Source: Variovorax paradoxus (GTDB lineage Bacteria > Pseudomonadota > Gammaproteobacteria > Burkholderiales > Burkholderiaceae_C). Taken from it: DNA of 64,000 bases. How positions within the stretch are numbered: the stretch's first letter is position 1; every line of letters starts with the position of its first letter. The translations under genes were made by a program, and so were the position numbers. The notes under the pieces were generated by a model that was not told the DNA's origin, made no database searches, and saw only the letters and a list, made by a program, of their open reading frames with translations. The stretch lies in the NCBI RefSeq assembly GCF_030815975.1, contig NZ_JAUSXL010000002.1:2108001-2172000 (forward strand), in the 5' to 3' direction. Of this stretch, positions 1 to 9,400 are shown in pieces.

Positions 1-498
1 GCCGCGCGGCAGGATGCGCCCGCGCTGCAGGGCACGCTGAGCTGCGTCGACCGTTCGGACGCGCGCACCGTGCAGGCCATCGACGGCGAGCCCGTGGAAA
101 CCAGCGAGTTCGCTTGGCTTTGCGATGGCGACGTGCGCATTGGCGCCGTGCTCGAACTCCTCACGCCTTCGGGCTATGCGTGGCTGCCGCTGCCGGCGGT
201 GCGGCGCCTCCAGTTCTCCCGTCCGCAGCACCTGGTCGACCTGCTCTGGGCGCCGGCCGAGATCGTGCTGCACGACGGGCGCGGGCTCAACGGCCTGGTG
301 CCGGTGCGCTATCCCGGCGCGCTCGATGCGCTGGACGACGAAACAACCCTGGGCCGCCGTACCGACTGGCTGCCGCTGGCCGGCGAAGAGCAGTACGCCG
401 GCGTGGGCCAGCGCACGCTGATCAGCGAAGCCGGCGACCATTCGCTGCTTGACATCCGCCTGGTCGAGTTCGCGCCTGCAGAGAGTGCCGCGCAGTGA
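1..498 (+). CDS. tagJ: TagJ/ImpE-family T6SS accessory protein, 5' truncated
   Basis: The reading frame is open from base 1 to the TGA at 496-498, so the gene runs in from the left and only its last 165 codons are visible. The visible part matches the C-terminal half of ImpE/TagJ proteins, which are about 270 residues: an acidic, Trp/Leu/Pro-rich domain with segments such as GYAWLPLPAVRRLQF and GRRTDWLP. TagJ is a cytoplasmic accessory of some T6SSs and is reported to contact the sheath protein TssB and the ClpV ATPase. The stop overlaps the GTG start of tssE by 4 bp (GTGA), so the two are translationally coupled. Identity rests on these motifs and on the tssE neighbour. Confidence 0.85.
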   Translation, partial: AARQDAPALQGTLSCVDRSDARTVQAIDGEPVETSEFAWLCDGDVRIGAVLELLTPSGYAWLPLPAVRRLQFSRPQHLVDLLWAPAEIVLHDGRGLNGLVPVRYPGALDALDDETTLGRRTDWLPLAGEEQYAGVGQRTLISEAGDHSLLDIRLVEFAPAESAAQ

Positions 499-1055
499 GT
501 TCCGTCCTGCCAGCCAGCCGTTCGGCCCTGGAGTCCGATGGCGACCAGCAAGAAAGCGTTGCACGCGACCGCCTGCAGCCGGTGCTGCTCGACCGCCTGA
601 CCGACAAGCAGCCGCAAAGCCGCCAGGAGCGCGCGGGTGCGTTCCTCATGAGCGGCAAGCTGCTGCGCGATTCGGTGCTGCGCGATCTGCAGTGGCTGCT
701 CAACACCACCAATTTCGGCGCGGACCACACCATCAACGCCATGCCACGCGCGCGGCGCTCGGTCGTGAACTACGGCGTGCGCGGCTGGGCCGGCGGGCGC
801 ATGTCGGAAGTCGACTTCGCCGACGTCGAGGCCGCCATCCGCGCCGCGATCATCGACTTCGAGCCGCGCATCATGAAGGACAGCATCGACGTGCGCTGTG
901 TCACCGATGCCACCGACCTCGAGCACCACAACCTGCTCGCGCTCGAGATCCGCGGCACGCTGTGGTCGGTGCCCTACCCGATCGAATTCATCCTGCGCTC
1001 CGAGCTCGACCTCGAGAGCGGCCACATGGTCCTGCGGCCGACGGGAGGGCTCTGA
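495..1055 (+). CDS. tssE: T6SS baseplate subunit TssE (gp25-like)
   Basis: This 186-residue protein has the gp25/TssE signature. A Leu/Asp-rich region (LLDRLTD) leads into SVLRDLQWLLNTT and SVVNYGVRGWAG, and a C-terminal beta domain ends in WSVPYPIEFILRSELDLE. TssE is a wedge component of the cytoplasmic T6SS baseplate and helps start sheath assembly. The start is a GTG at 495 overlapping the tagJ stop by 4 bp. The first 30 residues are poorly conserved in the family and a later start is possible. The gene is followed by a short palindrome and then tssF, the usual tssE-F-G order. Confidence 0.93.
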   Translation: MSSVLPASRSALESDGDQQESVARDRLQPVLLDRLTDKQPQSRQERAGAFLMSGKLLRDSVLRDLQWLLNTTNFGADHTINAMPRARRSVVNYGVRGWAGGRMSEVDFADVEAAIRAAIIDFEPRIMKDSIDVRCVTDATDLEHHNLLALEIRGTLWSVPYPIEFILRSELDLESGHMVLRPTGGL

Positions 1056-1087
1056 TGCCGATGCGCGAAGTGCTTTCCCCGCATGGC

Positions 1088-1110
1088 TCCCTCTCCCACA
1101 GGGAGAGGGA
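1088..1110. repeat. Short perfect palindrome between tssE and tssF
   Basis: A 10-bp arm (TCCCTCTCCC) is separated by ACA from its exact complement (GGGAGAGGGA). CCCTCTCCC/GGGAGAGGG palindromes are common dispersed elements in high-GC proteobacteria. It sits in the 79-bp gap before the tssF start and could form a hairpin in the mRNA. There is no U-tract, so a terminator is unlikely. Confidence 0.8.
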
Positions 1111-1134
1111 ACAAGAAGAAGGCGGGCCCCGCTG

Positions 1135-3006
1135 ATGGACGCACGGCTGCTGGACTACTACAACCGCGAACTCACCTACATGCACGAGCTCGGTGCCGAG
1201 TTCGCGCAGCGCTATCCGAAGATCGCCGGGCGGCTGGGCATGCGCGGCATCGAGGTCAGCGATCCCTACGTGGAGCGCCTGCTCGAGGGCTTCAGCTTTC
1301 TCACGGCGCGCATCCAGCTCAAGATGGATGCGGAGTTTCCGCGCTTCTCGCAACGGCTGCTCGAGGTGGTGTACCCCAACTTCCTCGCGCCGCTGCCCGC
1401 CATGGCCGTGGTGCAGATCGACGGCAACCTCAACGAGGGCTCGCTGAAGGCCGGCTACGAACTGCCGCGCCACACGATCATGCGCGGGCGCATGATCAAG
1501 GGCGAGCAGACGGCCTGCGAATTCCGCACCGGCCATGAGGTCACGCTGTGGCCCATCAGGGTCGCGGATGCGGGCATCGGCCCCGTGCCGGCGGAAATCG
1601 CGCATGCGATGCCCGCGGTCGCCCAGCGCGCGAAGAGCGCGATCACCATCAAGCTCGAAGCGGTGGGCGGCACCACCTTCGCCGAGTTGCCGATCGACCG
1701 GCTCGAGTTCTTTCTCTCGGGCGCGGAGCTGCACGCGCTGCGCGTGCTCGAGCTGGCGGTGCACCACAGCGTCGGCGCGGTATGCCGGGGCGGCGCGGGC
1801 GGCAAGGCACGGATCGTTCCGCTTGGCGACGAAGCCATTCGCCACGAGGGCTTCGACCCCGAGCAGGCGCTGCTGCCCTACGACGCGCGCTCGTTCCAGG
1901 GCTACCGGCTGCTGCACGAGTACTTCGCTTTTCCCGACCGCTACCTGTTCTTCAGCGTGAAGAACCTGCGCGCGGCGGCCGCGGCCATTGGCGGTACCAC
2001 GATGGAAATCGTGATCCTGCTCGACCGTGCCGATGCCGACCTGGAGCGGCTGGTCGACGCCAGGCACTTCTCGCTGTTCTGCACGCCCATCATCAACCTG
2101 GTGCCGCGGCGCAGCGACCGCATTCCGGTCGGGCCCGGACAGCACGAACACCATGCGGTGATCGACCGCACGCGTCCGCGCGACTTCGAGATATTCACGG
2201 TGGAACGCGTCACGGGCCACATGGCGAGCGGCTCGGAAGAGCGCGAGTTCAGGCCCTTCCTGGGCTCGTTCGCCGCCGACGACGGCGACTTCGGTGCGTA
2301 CTTCTCGCTGCGCCGCGAGCCGCGCCTGGTGTCCGACCGCGCACGCGCGCAAGGCACGCGCACCAGCTACACCGGCAGCGAGGTGTACGTGTCGCTCGTC
2401 GACCAGCACGACGCGCCCTTTCCGCACAGCCTGCGGCACATCACGATCGACGCGCTGTGCACCAACCGCGACCTGCCGCTGCTGCTGCCGACCGGGCTGG
2501 AGTCGGACTTCTCGCTGCGCGTGTCGGCGCCGGTGCGCGGCATCCGCATCGTGCGCGGGCCGTCGCGGCCCTATCCCGCGCTGGCGGAAGGCGCGCTGAC
2601 CTGGCGCCTGATCAGCCATCTGGGCCTCAACTACCTGAGCCTGACCGACATCGACGCCGCGCAGGGCGCGGCCGCACTGCGCGAGATGCTCGACCTTTAC
2701 GGCAACCTGGCCGACCCCGCGGTGCGCCGCCAGATCCAGGGCGTGCGCTCGATGGCGCTGGCGCCGGTGTTCCGCCGCCTGCCCGAGCCGGGGCCGATCG
2801 TCTTCGGACGCGGGGTGGAAATTGCGCTGAAGATCGACGAAGTGGCCTTCTCGGGCGCGAGCCCTTATCTTTTCGGCGCCGTGCTGGAACAGTTCTTCAG
2901 CCGGCACGTGTCGCTCAATGCGTTCACCGAGTTCGCGCTCTCCAGCCTGCAGCGCGGCGAGATCGCGCGCTGGACACCGCGCATCGGACGGCGGCCCGCG
3001 GTATGA
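1135..3006 (+). CDS. tssF: T6SS baseplate subunit TssF
   Basis: The 623-residue product begins MDARLLDYYNRELTYMHELG, the standard TssF opening, and continues with the family segments RYPKIAGRLGM, DPYVERLLEGFSFLTARI and LLEVVYPNFLAPLPAMAV. Its length is normal for TssF. It builds the baseplate wedge with TssE, TssG and TssK and is cytoplasmic. The ATG at 1135 is chosen because it starts the conserved N-terminus. The open frame extends upstream to about 898 but there it overlaps tssE and has no family similarity. tssG follows after a 126-bp spacer that carries a duplicated leader. Confidence 0.96.
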   Translation: MDARLLDYYNRELTYMHELGAEFAQRYPKIAGRLGMRGIEVSDPYVERLLEGFSFLTARIQLKMDAEFPRFSQRLLEVVYPNFLAPLPAMAVVQIDGNLNEGSLKAGYELPRHTIMRGRMIKGEQTACEFRTGHEVTLWPIRVADAGIGPVPAEIAHAMPAVAQRAKSAITIKLEAVGGTTFAELPIDRLEFFLSGAELHALRVLELAVHHSVGAVCRGGAGGKARIVPLGDEAIRHEGFDPEQALLPYDARSFQGYRLLHEYFAFPDRYLFFSVKNLRAAAAAIGGTTMEIVILLDRADADLERLVDARHFSLFCTPIINLVPRRSDRIPVGPGQHEHHAVIDRTRPRDFEIFTVERVTGHMASGSEEREFRPFLGSFAADDGDFGAYFSLRREPRLVSDRARAQGTRTSYTGSEVYVSLVDQHDAPFPHSLRHITIDALCTNRDLPLLLPTGLESDFSLRVSAPVRGIRIVRGPSRPYPALAEGALTWRLISHLGLNYLSLTDIDAAQGAAALREMLDLYGNLADPAVRRQIQGVRSMALAPVFRRLPEPGPIVFGRGVEIALKIDEVAFSGASPYLFGAVLEQFFSRHVSLNAFTEFALSSLQRGEIARWTPRIGRRPAV

Positions 3007-3038
3007 GCATGAGCCGCCGGGCCGTTCCCAAGGCGAAT

Positions 3039-3130
3039 ACCGCAGCGCGTAGCGCGGAGGTTGCCTGATGAGCCCCCGCCCGGCCGCTCCGAAGGGGGCT
3101 CGCACCGCAGCGCGTAGCGCGGAGGTTGCC
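3039..3130 (+). repeat. Direct duplication of a leader with ribosome-binding site before tssG
   Basis: An identical 27-bp block beginning ACCGCAGCGCGTAGCGCGG and ending GGAGGTTGCC occurs at 3039-3065 and again at 3104-3130. Each copy supplies a GGAGG motif and is followed by an ATGAG (3068 and 3133). The less exact sequence before each copy is also similar (GGCCGTTCCCAAGG against GGCCGCTCCGAAGG). Only the second copy is in register with tssG. After the first ATG the frame does not lead into tssG. The block resembles GC-rich dispersed repeats of Comamonadaceae. Confidence 0.85.
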
Positions 3131-3132
3131 CT

Positions 3133-4278
3133 ATGAGCACAACAGCCGATCTCGCCGACGATTCGCAGCAGGCGCCGCCGATCGCGCCCGAGCATGCCGC
3201 GGCACGCACGCGTCGCGGCACGCCCGAAGCCGATCCGGTCCTGTGGGCCGGCCTGGTCGACCAGCCTTTCGAGCACGACCTGTTCATGCTGCTGCGCCGC
3301 CTCGATGCGCAGGGCAGCCATCCGCTGCTGGGCCGGGCGCCGCGCCCGCTCGACGAGCCGTTGCGGCTGGGCCAGGAGCCTTCGATGGCCTTTGCGCCGT
3401 CGAACGTCTCTGGCGTCGATGTCGACGGCGACGGCCCGCCGCGCATCTCGATCTACGGCTTCGGCCTGTTCGGCCCCAACGGGCCGCTGCCGCTGCACCT
3501 GACCGAGTACGCGCGCGAACGCAAGCGCCACCACAGCGACAACACGCTCAGCGCCTTCGCCGACCTGTTCCATCACCGGCTCATCCTGCTGTTCTACCGG
3601 GCCTGGGCCGATGCGCAGTCGGTCAACAGCCTGGACCGCCCGGACGGCCACCGCTTCGTCGACTACGTGGCGAGCCTCATGAACATGGGGCAGCCGGGGC
3701 TCAAGGAACGCGACCGCATCGCCGACCATGCGCGCACCTTCATGGCCGGGCACCTCGTGCGCCAGACGCGCAACCCCGAGGGCCTGATTCAGATCCTCCG
3801 GCTGTACTTCGATGTGCCGGTGCGCATCGAGGAGTTCGTGAGCGACTGGGTGATGCTCGACGAGCGGGAGCTGAGCCGCATCGGAAGCTCCGGGCGCAAC
3901 CAGAAACTGGGCGCCGGCGCCACCATCGGTTTGGCGGTGCGCGATGCGCAGGGCAAGTTCAGGCTTGAACTCGGACCCCTGTCGCAAAGCGAGTTCCGCG
4001 ACTTCCTGCCGGGCAGCAAGCGCCTGCAGCAGGTGGTCGACTGGGTGCGCCAGTACGTGGGCATCGAGTTTGCCTGGGAGCTGCGGCTCGTGCTCAGGAA
4101 GCAGGAAGCCCTCGGCATGCAGCTGGGCGGCGACCAGCGCCTGGGCTGGGGCAGCTGGCTCGGCACGCGCCTCGCGCCCACCGACGCCGGCGACATGCTG
4201 TTCCAGCCCGAAGCCCTGTATTCCCGTTCCGCATCGGCTGCTTCCGTGGCGGCCGAAGCTTCTTCCCTGGCCTTATGA
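3133..4278 (+). CDS. tssG: T6SS baseplate subunit TssG
   Basis: The 381-residue protein has TssG hallmarks: FEHDLFMLLRRLDAQG near residue 45, then PLRLGQEPSMAFAPSNV, YGFGLFGPNGPLPLHLTEY and a central NTLSAFADLFHHRLILLFYR. TssG links TssF to TssK in the baseplate. The ATG at 3133 has GGAGG seven bases upstream, provided by the second copy of the duplicated leader. The first 30 residues are a low-complexity extension with no family match. The stop overlaps the clpV start by 4 bp (ATGA). Confidence 0.95.
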   Translation: MSTTADLADDSQQAPPIAPEHAAARTRRGTPEADPVLWAGLVDQPFEHDLFMLLRRLDAQGSHPLLGRAPRPLDEPLRLGQEPSMAFAPSNVSGVDVDGDGPPRISIYGFGLFGPNGPLPLHLTEYARERKRHHSDNTLSAFADLFHHRLILLFYRAWADAQSVNSLDRPDGHRFVDYVASLMNMGQPGLKERDRIADHARTFMAGHLVRQTRNPEGLIQILRLYFDVPVRIEEFVSDWVMLDERELSRIGSSGRNQKLGAGATIGLAVRDAQGKFRLELGPLSQSEFRDFLPGSKRLQQVVDWVRQYVGIEFAWELRLVLRKQEALGMQLGGDQRLGWGSWLGTRLAPTDAGDMLFQPEALYSRSASAASVAAEASSLAL

Positions 4279-7004
4279 CCGATATCCGCCGCGTCTCCCT
4301 TTTCTCCAAGCTGAATCCGATGCTCTACAAGGCATTGGAGACCGCCACCGCGTTCGCCAAGCTGCGCGGCAATGCCTACGTGGAGCTGGTGCACTGGCTG
4401 CACCAGATACTGCAACTGCAGGACAGCGACCTGCTGCGCATCGTCAAGCGCGCGGGCCTCAACCTCGATGCGGTCGAGCAGGACCTGGTGCGCGCGCTCG
4501 ACCGCCTGCCGCACGGCGCCACGTCGATCAGCGACATTTCGGAGCACGTCGACAACGCCGTCGAGCGCGCCTGGGTCTATGCGAGCCTGCGCTTCGAGGC
4601 CGGCTCGATCCGCGGCGCCTACCTGCTCGCGGGCATCGTCAAGACGCCGGGACTGCGGCAGGTGCTCTCGGGCATCTCGCGCGAGTTCGACAAGATCGTG
4701 CCCGATGTTCTCATCGCTCAGCTTCCCGCATGGACCGAAGGCTCGCCCGAGGACGACTTCGACGCTGCGGCCGCGCCAGGGCCTGCCTCCGCAGCGGCTT
4801 CCCACCAAGGAGACGGCGCTGCCGCGGGCGGCTCGGCGCTCGCCAAGTACGCGAGCGACCTGACGGCCAAGGCGCGCGCGGGCGAGCTCGATCCGGTCTA
4901 CGGCCGCGACGACGAGATCCGCCAGATCATCGACATCCTCATGCGCCGGCGGCAGAACAATCCGCTGCTCACGGGCGAAGCCGGCGTGGGCAAGACGGCG
5001 GTGGTCGAGGGGCTGGCCTCGCGGCTCGCGGCGGGCGACGTGCCGCCGTCGCTCAAGGACGTGTCGCTGTGGGTGCTCGACCCCACACTGCTGCAGGCCG
5101 GCGCGGGCGTGAAGGGCGAGTTCGAGCAGCGGCTGCGCCAGGTGATCGACGAAGTCGAGAACAGTCCCAGGCCCATCGTGCTGTTCGTCGACGAGGTGCA
5201 CACACTGGTTGGCGCGGGCGGCACGGCCGGCACCGGCGATGCGGCCAACCTGCTGAAGCCGGCGCTCGCGCGCGGACGGCTGCGCACCATCGGCGCTACC
5301 ACGTGGTCCGAGTACAAGAAGTACATCGAGAAGGACCCGGCGCTCACGCGGCGCTTCCAGACCATCCAGGTGCACGAGCCCAGCGAGTCCAAGGCCGTGA
5401 TCATGCTGCGCGGCATTTCGGCCGAGCTGGAGAAGCACCACGGCGTGCTCATTCTCGATGCCGCGCTCGAAGCGGCCGTGAGCCTGTCGCACCGCTACAT
5501 TCCCGCGCGCCAGCTGCCCGACAAGGCCGTGAGCCTGCTCGACACGGCCTGCGCGCGCGTGGCCCTGAGCCAGCATGCGCTGCCCGCCGCGATCGAAGAC
5601 CTGCAGCGCCGCATCGAGGTGCTGGGCATCGAGTCGGGCATTGCGGGGCGCGAGGCGGCAATCGGCGTCGGCGAGCACCAGCGCGTGGAGGACATTGCGG
5701 CACACGTGGCCGCGGCGCGGGCCGAGCTCGGCCTGCTCGAGCAGCGTCGCGTGGAAGAAAGCGTGCTCGTCGAGCGCATCGTGGCGCTGCGCAAGCTGCT
5801 GTCGCCCGCGGCGGTGCCCGTGCAGGCCGAGGCGCAAGAGCAGGGCGACGCGCCGGATGAAGAAGCTCCGGTGGACGCCGAGGCCGCCCCGCCCGAACCC
5901 GAGAGAACACCCGAAGAGATCCGCGCCGAACTCGACCAGGCGCAGGACAGGCTGGTGCAGCTGCAGGGCGAATCCCCGCTCATCCTGGCCGCCGTCGACG
6001 CGCAGGCCATTGCCACCGTGGTGGCCGACTGGACCGGCATTCCGATCGGCCGCATGGTGCGCGACGATGCGCAGTCGGTGCTGCGCCTCGGCGAAATTCT
6101 CTCGGCCCGCGTGGTGGCCCAGCCCGATGCGCTGGAGACCATCTCGCGGCGCATCCGCACCGCGCGTGCGCGGCTCGACAATCCGAACAAGCCGGTGGGC
6201 GTGTTTCTGCTCTGCGGCCCTTCGGGCGTGGGCAAGACCGAGACCGCGCTCGCGCTGTCCGAAGCGTTGTACGGCGGCGAGCAGAACCTCGTCACCATCA
6301 ACATGAGCGAGTTCCAGGAGTCGCACACCGTCTCCACGCTCAAGGGCGCGCCGCCGGGCTACGTGGGCTATGGCGAAGGCGGCGTGCTGACCGAGGCCGT
6401 GCGCCGGCGTCCCTACAGCGTGGTGCTGCTCGACGAGATCGAGAAGGCCCACCCCGACGTGCACGAGATCTTCTTCCAGGTGTTCGACAAGGGCTGGATG
6501 GAAGACGGCGAGGGCCGCCACATCGACTTCCGCAACACCGTGATCATCATGACCTCCAACGTCGGCACCGACCTGGTCATGCAGCTGTGCGAAGACCCGA
6601 CCCTGCGCCCCGACCCCGAGCCCTTGGCGGCCGCATTGCGCGAACCGCTGCTCAAGGTGTTCGCGCCGGCGCTGCTGGGCCGGCTGGTTGTAGTGCCTTA
6701 TTACCCGTTGCAAGCCGACGCATTGCATCGCATCATTCGCCTCCAGCTCGACCGCATTGCCGCCCGCCTCGATGCGAACCACGGCATTGCGCTGGACTAC
6801 GACGACAGCGCTGTCGAACTGGTGGCGCGCCGGTGCACGGCCATCGAGTCGGGTGGACGGATGATCGATGCGATCCTCACGCACACCATCCTTCCGCGCT
6901 TGAGCGAAGAAGTCATCGGTGCCACGGTCAGCGCGCGCAAGCTCGCCGGCGTGCGGCTGTCCGCAGCGGGCGACGACTTCCAGTACGAATTTTCCGAAGC
7001 GTAA
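4275..7004 (+). CDS. tssH: T6SS sheath-recycling AAA+ ATPase ClpV/TssH
   Basis: The 909-residue product is a two-ring Clp/Hsp100 ATPase of the ClpV branch. It has the T6SS-type N-terminal domain (LFSKLNPMLYKALETATAFA), a first Walker A GEAGVGKT at 234-241, a middle coiled-coil region, and a second Walker A GPSGVGKT at 648-655 followed by the pore-type region GAPPGYVGYGEGG. ClpV disassembles the contracted TssB/TssC sheath so subunits can be reused. A charged Ala/Pro/Glu-rich insert near residues 515-545 (APDEEAPVDAEAAPPEPE) lies in the middle domain and is probably lineage-specific. Translation is coupled to tssG by the ATGA overlap. The gene is 29 bp from vgrG. Confidence 0.97.
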   Translation: MTDIRRVSLFSKLNPMLYKALETATAFAKLRGNAYVELVHWLHQILQLQDSDLLRIVKRAGLNLDAVEQDLVRALDRLPHGATSISDISEHVDNAVERAWVYASLRFEAGSIRGAYLLAGIVKTPGLRQVLSGISREFDKIVPDVLIAQLPAWTEGSPEDDFDAAAAPGPASAAASHQGDGAAAGGSALAKYASDLTAKARAGELDPVYGRDDEIRQIIDILMRRRQNNPLLTGEAGVGKTAVVEGLASRLAAGDVPPSLKDVSLWVLDPTLLQAGAGVKGEFEQRLRQVIDEVENSPRPIVLFVDEVHTLVGAGGTAGTGDAANLLKPALARGRLRTIGATTWSEYKKYIEKDPALTRRFQTIQVHEPSESKAVIMLRGISAELEKHHGVLILDAALEAAVSLSHRYIPARQLPDKAVSLLDTACARVALSQHALPAAIEDLQRRIEVLGIESGIAGREAAIGVGEHQRVEDIAAHVAAARAELGLLEQRRVEESVLVERIVALRKLLSPAAVPVQAEAQEQGDAPDEEAPVDAEAAPPEPERTPEEIRAELDQAQDRLVQLQGESPLILAAVDAQAIATVVADWTGIPIGRMVRDDAQSVLRLGEILSARVVAQPDALETISRRIRTARARLDNPNKPVGVFLLCGPSGVGKTETALALSEALYGGEQNLVTINMSEFQESHTVSTLKGAPPGYVGYGEGGVLTEAVRRRPYSVVLLDEIEKAHPDVHEIFFQVFDKGWMEDGEGRHIDFRNTVIIMTSNVGTDLVMQLCEDPTLRPDPEPLAAALREPLLKVFAPALLGRLVVVPYYPLQADALHRIIRLQLDRIAARLDANHGIALDYDDSAVELVARRCTAIESGGRMIDAILTHTILPRLSEEVIGATVSARKLAGVRLSAAGDDFQYEFSEA

Positions 7005-7033
7005 GAAGACAAGAATGCAAGGAGACAAACTGC

Positions 7034-8784
7034 ATGGCGAGAGTCGTAAAGGCGCACACACCGCTGGGTGATGCGCAGCTGATGTTCCGCTCGATGAGCG
7101 GAACGGAGGGTCTGTCGCAGCTGTTCGAGTTCGAAGTCGACCTGCTGAGCGCGAGCGCATCGATCGATCTGAAGTCGGTACTGGGCAAGCCGCTGTCGCT
7201 GGAGATCCAGACAGCGGGTGAGCCGCGTTTCCTCAATGGCCAGGTGGTTCGCTTCTCGATGGCGGGCCGCGAAGGCGGCACCTCGCGCCACACCGTGTAC
7301 CGGGCCACCGTACGGCCGTGGCTGTGGTACCTCACGCGCTCGAGCGACAACAAGATCTTCCAGGACAAGACCGTCGTCGAGATCCTGGAAGAAGTGTTCG
7401 GCGACTACGGCTTTGCCTTCGAGAAGCAGCTCGGCGGCACCTACCGGTGCTGGGAATACTGCGTGCAGTACAACGAGAGCGACTTCGCCTTCGTGAGCCG
7501 CCTGATGGAGCTCGAAGGCATCTACTACTACTTCAAGCACGAGCAGAACCAGCACACGCTGGTGCTGGCCGACGACATCGGCGCGCACGATCCGATACCC
7601 GGCTACGAGACCATCGACTACTTCGCGGCCGACCGCGACATCAGCCAAGACATGGAAGTCATCCGCGACTGGCAGCCCAGCGAAGAGCTTCGCTCGGGCC
7701 GCTACACCGTGGACGACTTCAACTTCACCACGCCCAAGGGTGACCTGATGAACGTGCGCAGCCAGCCGCTGGGCGGCGACAACGCCAGCTACGAGATGTA
7801 CGAGTGGCTGGGTGACTACCCCGCTGCCGGTGACGGCGAGCACTACGCGCGCGTGCGGCTGGAAGAGGCACAGGCCCTGGCGCAGCGAAGCGCGGGCCAG
7901 GCGACCGTGCGCGGCATGGCGCCGGGCTACAAGTTCACCATGCGCAACTCGCCGCGCTCGGACGACAACCAGGAGTACCTGGCCGTGGCCGTGTCGTATT
8001 CGCTGCGCGAAGGCGGCTATGCGACGGGCGCGGAGGACGGCGAATACAACTTCGACTTCGTGGTGCAGCCCACCGCGCTGGCCTTCAGGGCGCCGCGCCA
8101 CACGCCCCCGCCGCGCACCAGCGGCCCGCAGACGGCGACGGTTGTCGGCCCCGAGGGCGAGGAAATCTGGACCGACCAGTACGGCCGCGTGAAGGTGCAG
8201 TTCCACTGGGACCGGTACGGCCAGCGCAACGAGAACAGCTCGCGCTTTGTGCGGGTGTCGCAGATCTGGGCGGGAGAGCGCTTCGGAGGCGTGTTCACGC
8301 CGCGCATCGGGCAGGAGGTGATCGTCGACTTCATCGGCGGCAGGCCCGACCGGCCGGTGATCGTGGGGCGCGTGTACAACGCCGACCAGATGCCGCCGTT
8401 TGCCTTGCCGGGCGAGGCGACCAAGAGCGGGATCGTCACGCGGTCATCCAAGGGCGGCTCGGAGGCCACGGCCAATGCCTTCGTGTTCGAGGACAGGATG
8501 GGCGCCGAGCAGATATTGGTGCATGCGCAGCGCAACCTCGACGTGGAGGTGGAGGGCGACGAGACGCACACGACGAACAGGACGCGCACCACGCTGATCA
8601 AGGGTCACGAGTCGGCCACCTACGAGACGGGGGAAGAGCGGCACATCACGGGCGGGGCGGTGGAGACCATCGATGGCGGCGAGGAGCGCACGGTGACGGG
8701 CGGTGCGACGGAGACGGTGACGGAGGGCGAGGAGCGCACGATCACGGGCGGGGCGATCGAGACGATCAGCGGCGGCGAGACGCG
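7034..8784 (+). repeat. Near-identical vgrG tract, copy A
   Basis: This 1751-bp tract matches 9401-11151 with only scattered substitutions and no indels (constant offset 2367). Differences cluster in the first 100 bp and around the gp5 domain (ggccccgag against ggtcctgag). The match ends abruptly inside the octapeptide repeats after GAGACGCGC. This indicates a recent tandem duplication or gene conversion of the VgrG body with a swapped tail. Confidence 0.92.
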
Positions 8785-9370
8785 CTTCGTCAACGGGGGC
8801 ATCGATGAAACCGTCAACGGCAACGTCACGCTGACCGTGAACGGCAGTGTGGTGCGCCTGGTGAGCGGCGCCGACATCCGCATCGTCGGCGGTGGGCGCA
8901 TCGAGATCATCAACGCGATCGATACCAAGCTGGTGCTCGGCCCCGACACCACTTTCGTCGCAGGGCCGAAGACAGTGCATGCGCCGACCATCGACCACAA
9001 CGCCACCAATTACACGCTCAACACCAGCAGCTACACGCTCACCGCAAAGGCGGTCGTCTACAACACGCCGAAGCAGACAGTCAACACCGAAGACCACGGC
9101 CACTGGCGCTGGACCAATTTCGCCGCGACCTGGGCCAAGGCAACCGCCTGGACGCCGCTCGCCTTCGATTTCTACGGCTTGAAGGTGATGCTGACCGCAT
9201 CGACCTTCACCTCGATCAACGGCGTGTTCATCAATCTCGCGCTGCTGAACGACAACGAGAATCGGGTCAAAAAAAATGTGGCAATAGGCGATCTGGGAAT
9301 CGTGGTCTCGAAGCTCCTGAAGTTCAAGGTCAAGGAGGCGAGAGGCGCGTTCTTCCTCAGAGCCCCTTGA
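7034..9370 (+). CDS. vgrG: T6SS spike protein VgrG, copy 1
   Basis: The 778-residue spike protein has a gp27-like N-terminal body (residues 1 to about 365) and a gp5 OB-fold (about 372-455: EEIWTDQYGRVKVQFHWDR, IGQEVIVDFIGG). Octapeptide beta-prism repeats follow (about 536-620: TVTGGATE, TVTEGEER), then a variable tail of about 160 residues. Trimeric VgrG tips the Hcp tube and carries effectors or PAAR proteins. The ATG at 7034 has AAGGAG upstream; the frame is open further left but there it overlaps clpV. Codons 1-584 are almost identical to the next gene and the tail is not. The tail has alternating hydrophobic segments (DFYGLKVMLTASTF, INGVFINLALLND) and no enzyme motif I recognise. Confidence 0.96.
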   Translation: MARVVKAHTPLGDAQLMFRSMSGTEGLSQLFEFEVDLLSASASIDLKSVLGKPLSLEIQTAGEPRFLNGQVVRFSMAGREGGTSRHTVYRATVRPWLWYLTRSSDNKIFQDKTVVEILEEVFGDYGFAFEKQLGGTYRCWEYCVQYNESDFAFVSRLMELEGIYYYFKHEQNQHTLVLADDIGAHDPIPGYETIDYFAADRDISQDMEVIRDWQPSEELRSGRYTVDDFNFTTPKGDLMNVRSQPLGGDNASYEMYEWLGDYPAAGDGEHYARVRLEEAQALAQRSAGQATVRGMAPGYKFTMRNSPRSDDNQEYLAVAVSYSLREGGYATGAEDGEYNFDFVVQPTALAFRAPRHTPPPRTSGPQTATVVGPEGEEIWTDQYGRVKVQFHWDRYGQRNENSSRFVRVSQIWAGERFGGVFTPRIGQEVIVDFIGGRPDRPVIVGRVYNADQMPPFALPGEATKSGIVTRSSKGGSEATANAFVFEDRMGAEQILVHAQRNLDVEVEGDETHTTNRTRTTLIKGHESATYETGEERHITGGAVETIDGGEERTVTGGATETVTEGEERTITGGAIETISGGETRFVNGGIDETVNGNVTLTVNGSVVRLVSGADIRIVGGGRIEIINAIDTKLVLGPDTTFVAGPKTVHAPTIDHNATNYTLNTSSYTLTAKAVVYNTPKQTVNTEDHGHWRWTNFAATWAKATAWTPLAFDFYGLKVMLTASTFTSINGVFINLALLNDNENRVKKNVAIGDLGIVVSKLLKFKVKEARGAFFLRAP

Positions 9371-9400
9371 GTCAGAAAAAAACAATAGGAGACTTGCTTC

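Noticed and set aside
988..3987. 999-codon open frame on the minus strand across tssF and tssG
   Set aside because: Antisense to two well-conserved genes, Arg/Ala/His-biased composition with no domain; typical shadow frame of high-GC coding DNA.
3789..7160. 1123-codon open frame on the minus strand across clpV
   Set aside because: Mirror of the clpV codons with no recognisable domain or start signal.
8638..8900. Short regular DNA repeats resembling a CRISPR-like or minisatellite array
   Set aside because: They are the coding repeats of the VgrG octapeptide beta-prism, in frame and degenerate, without spacers.
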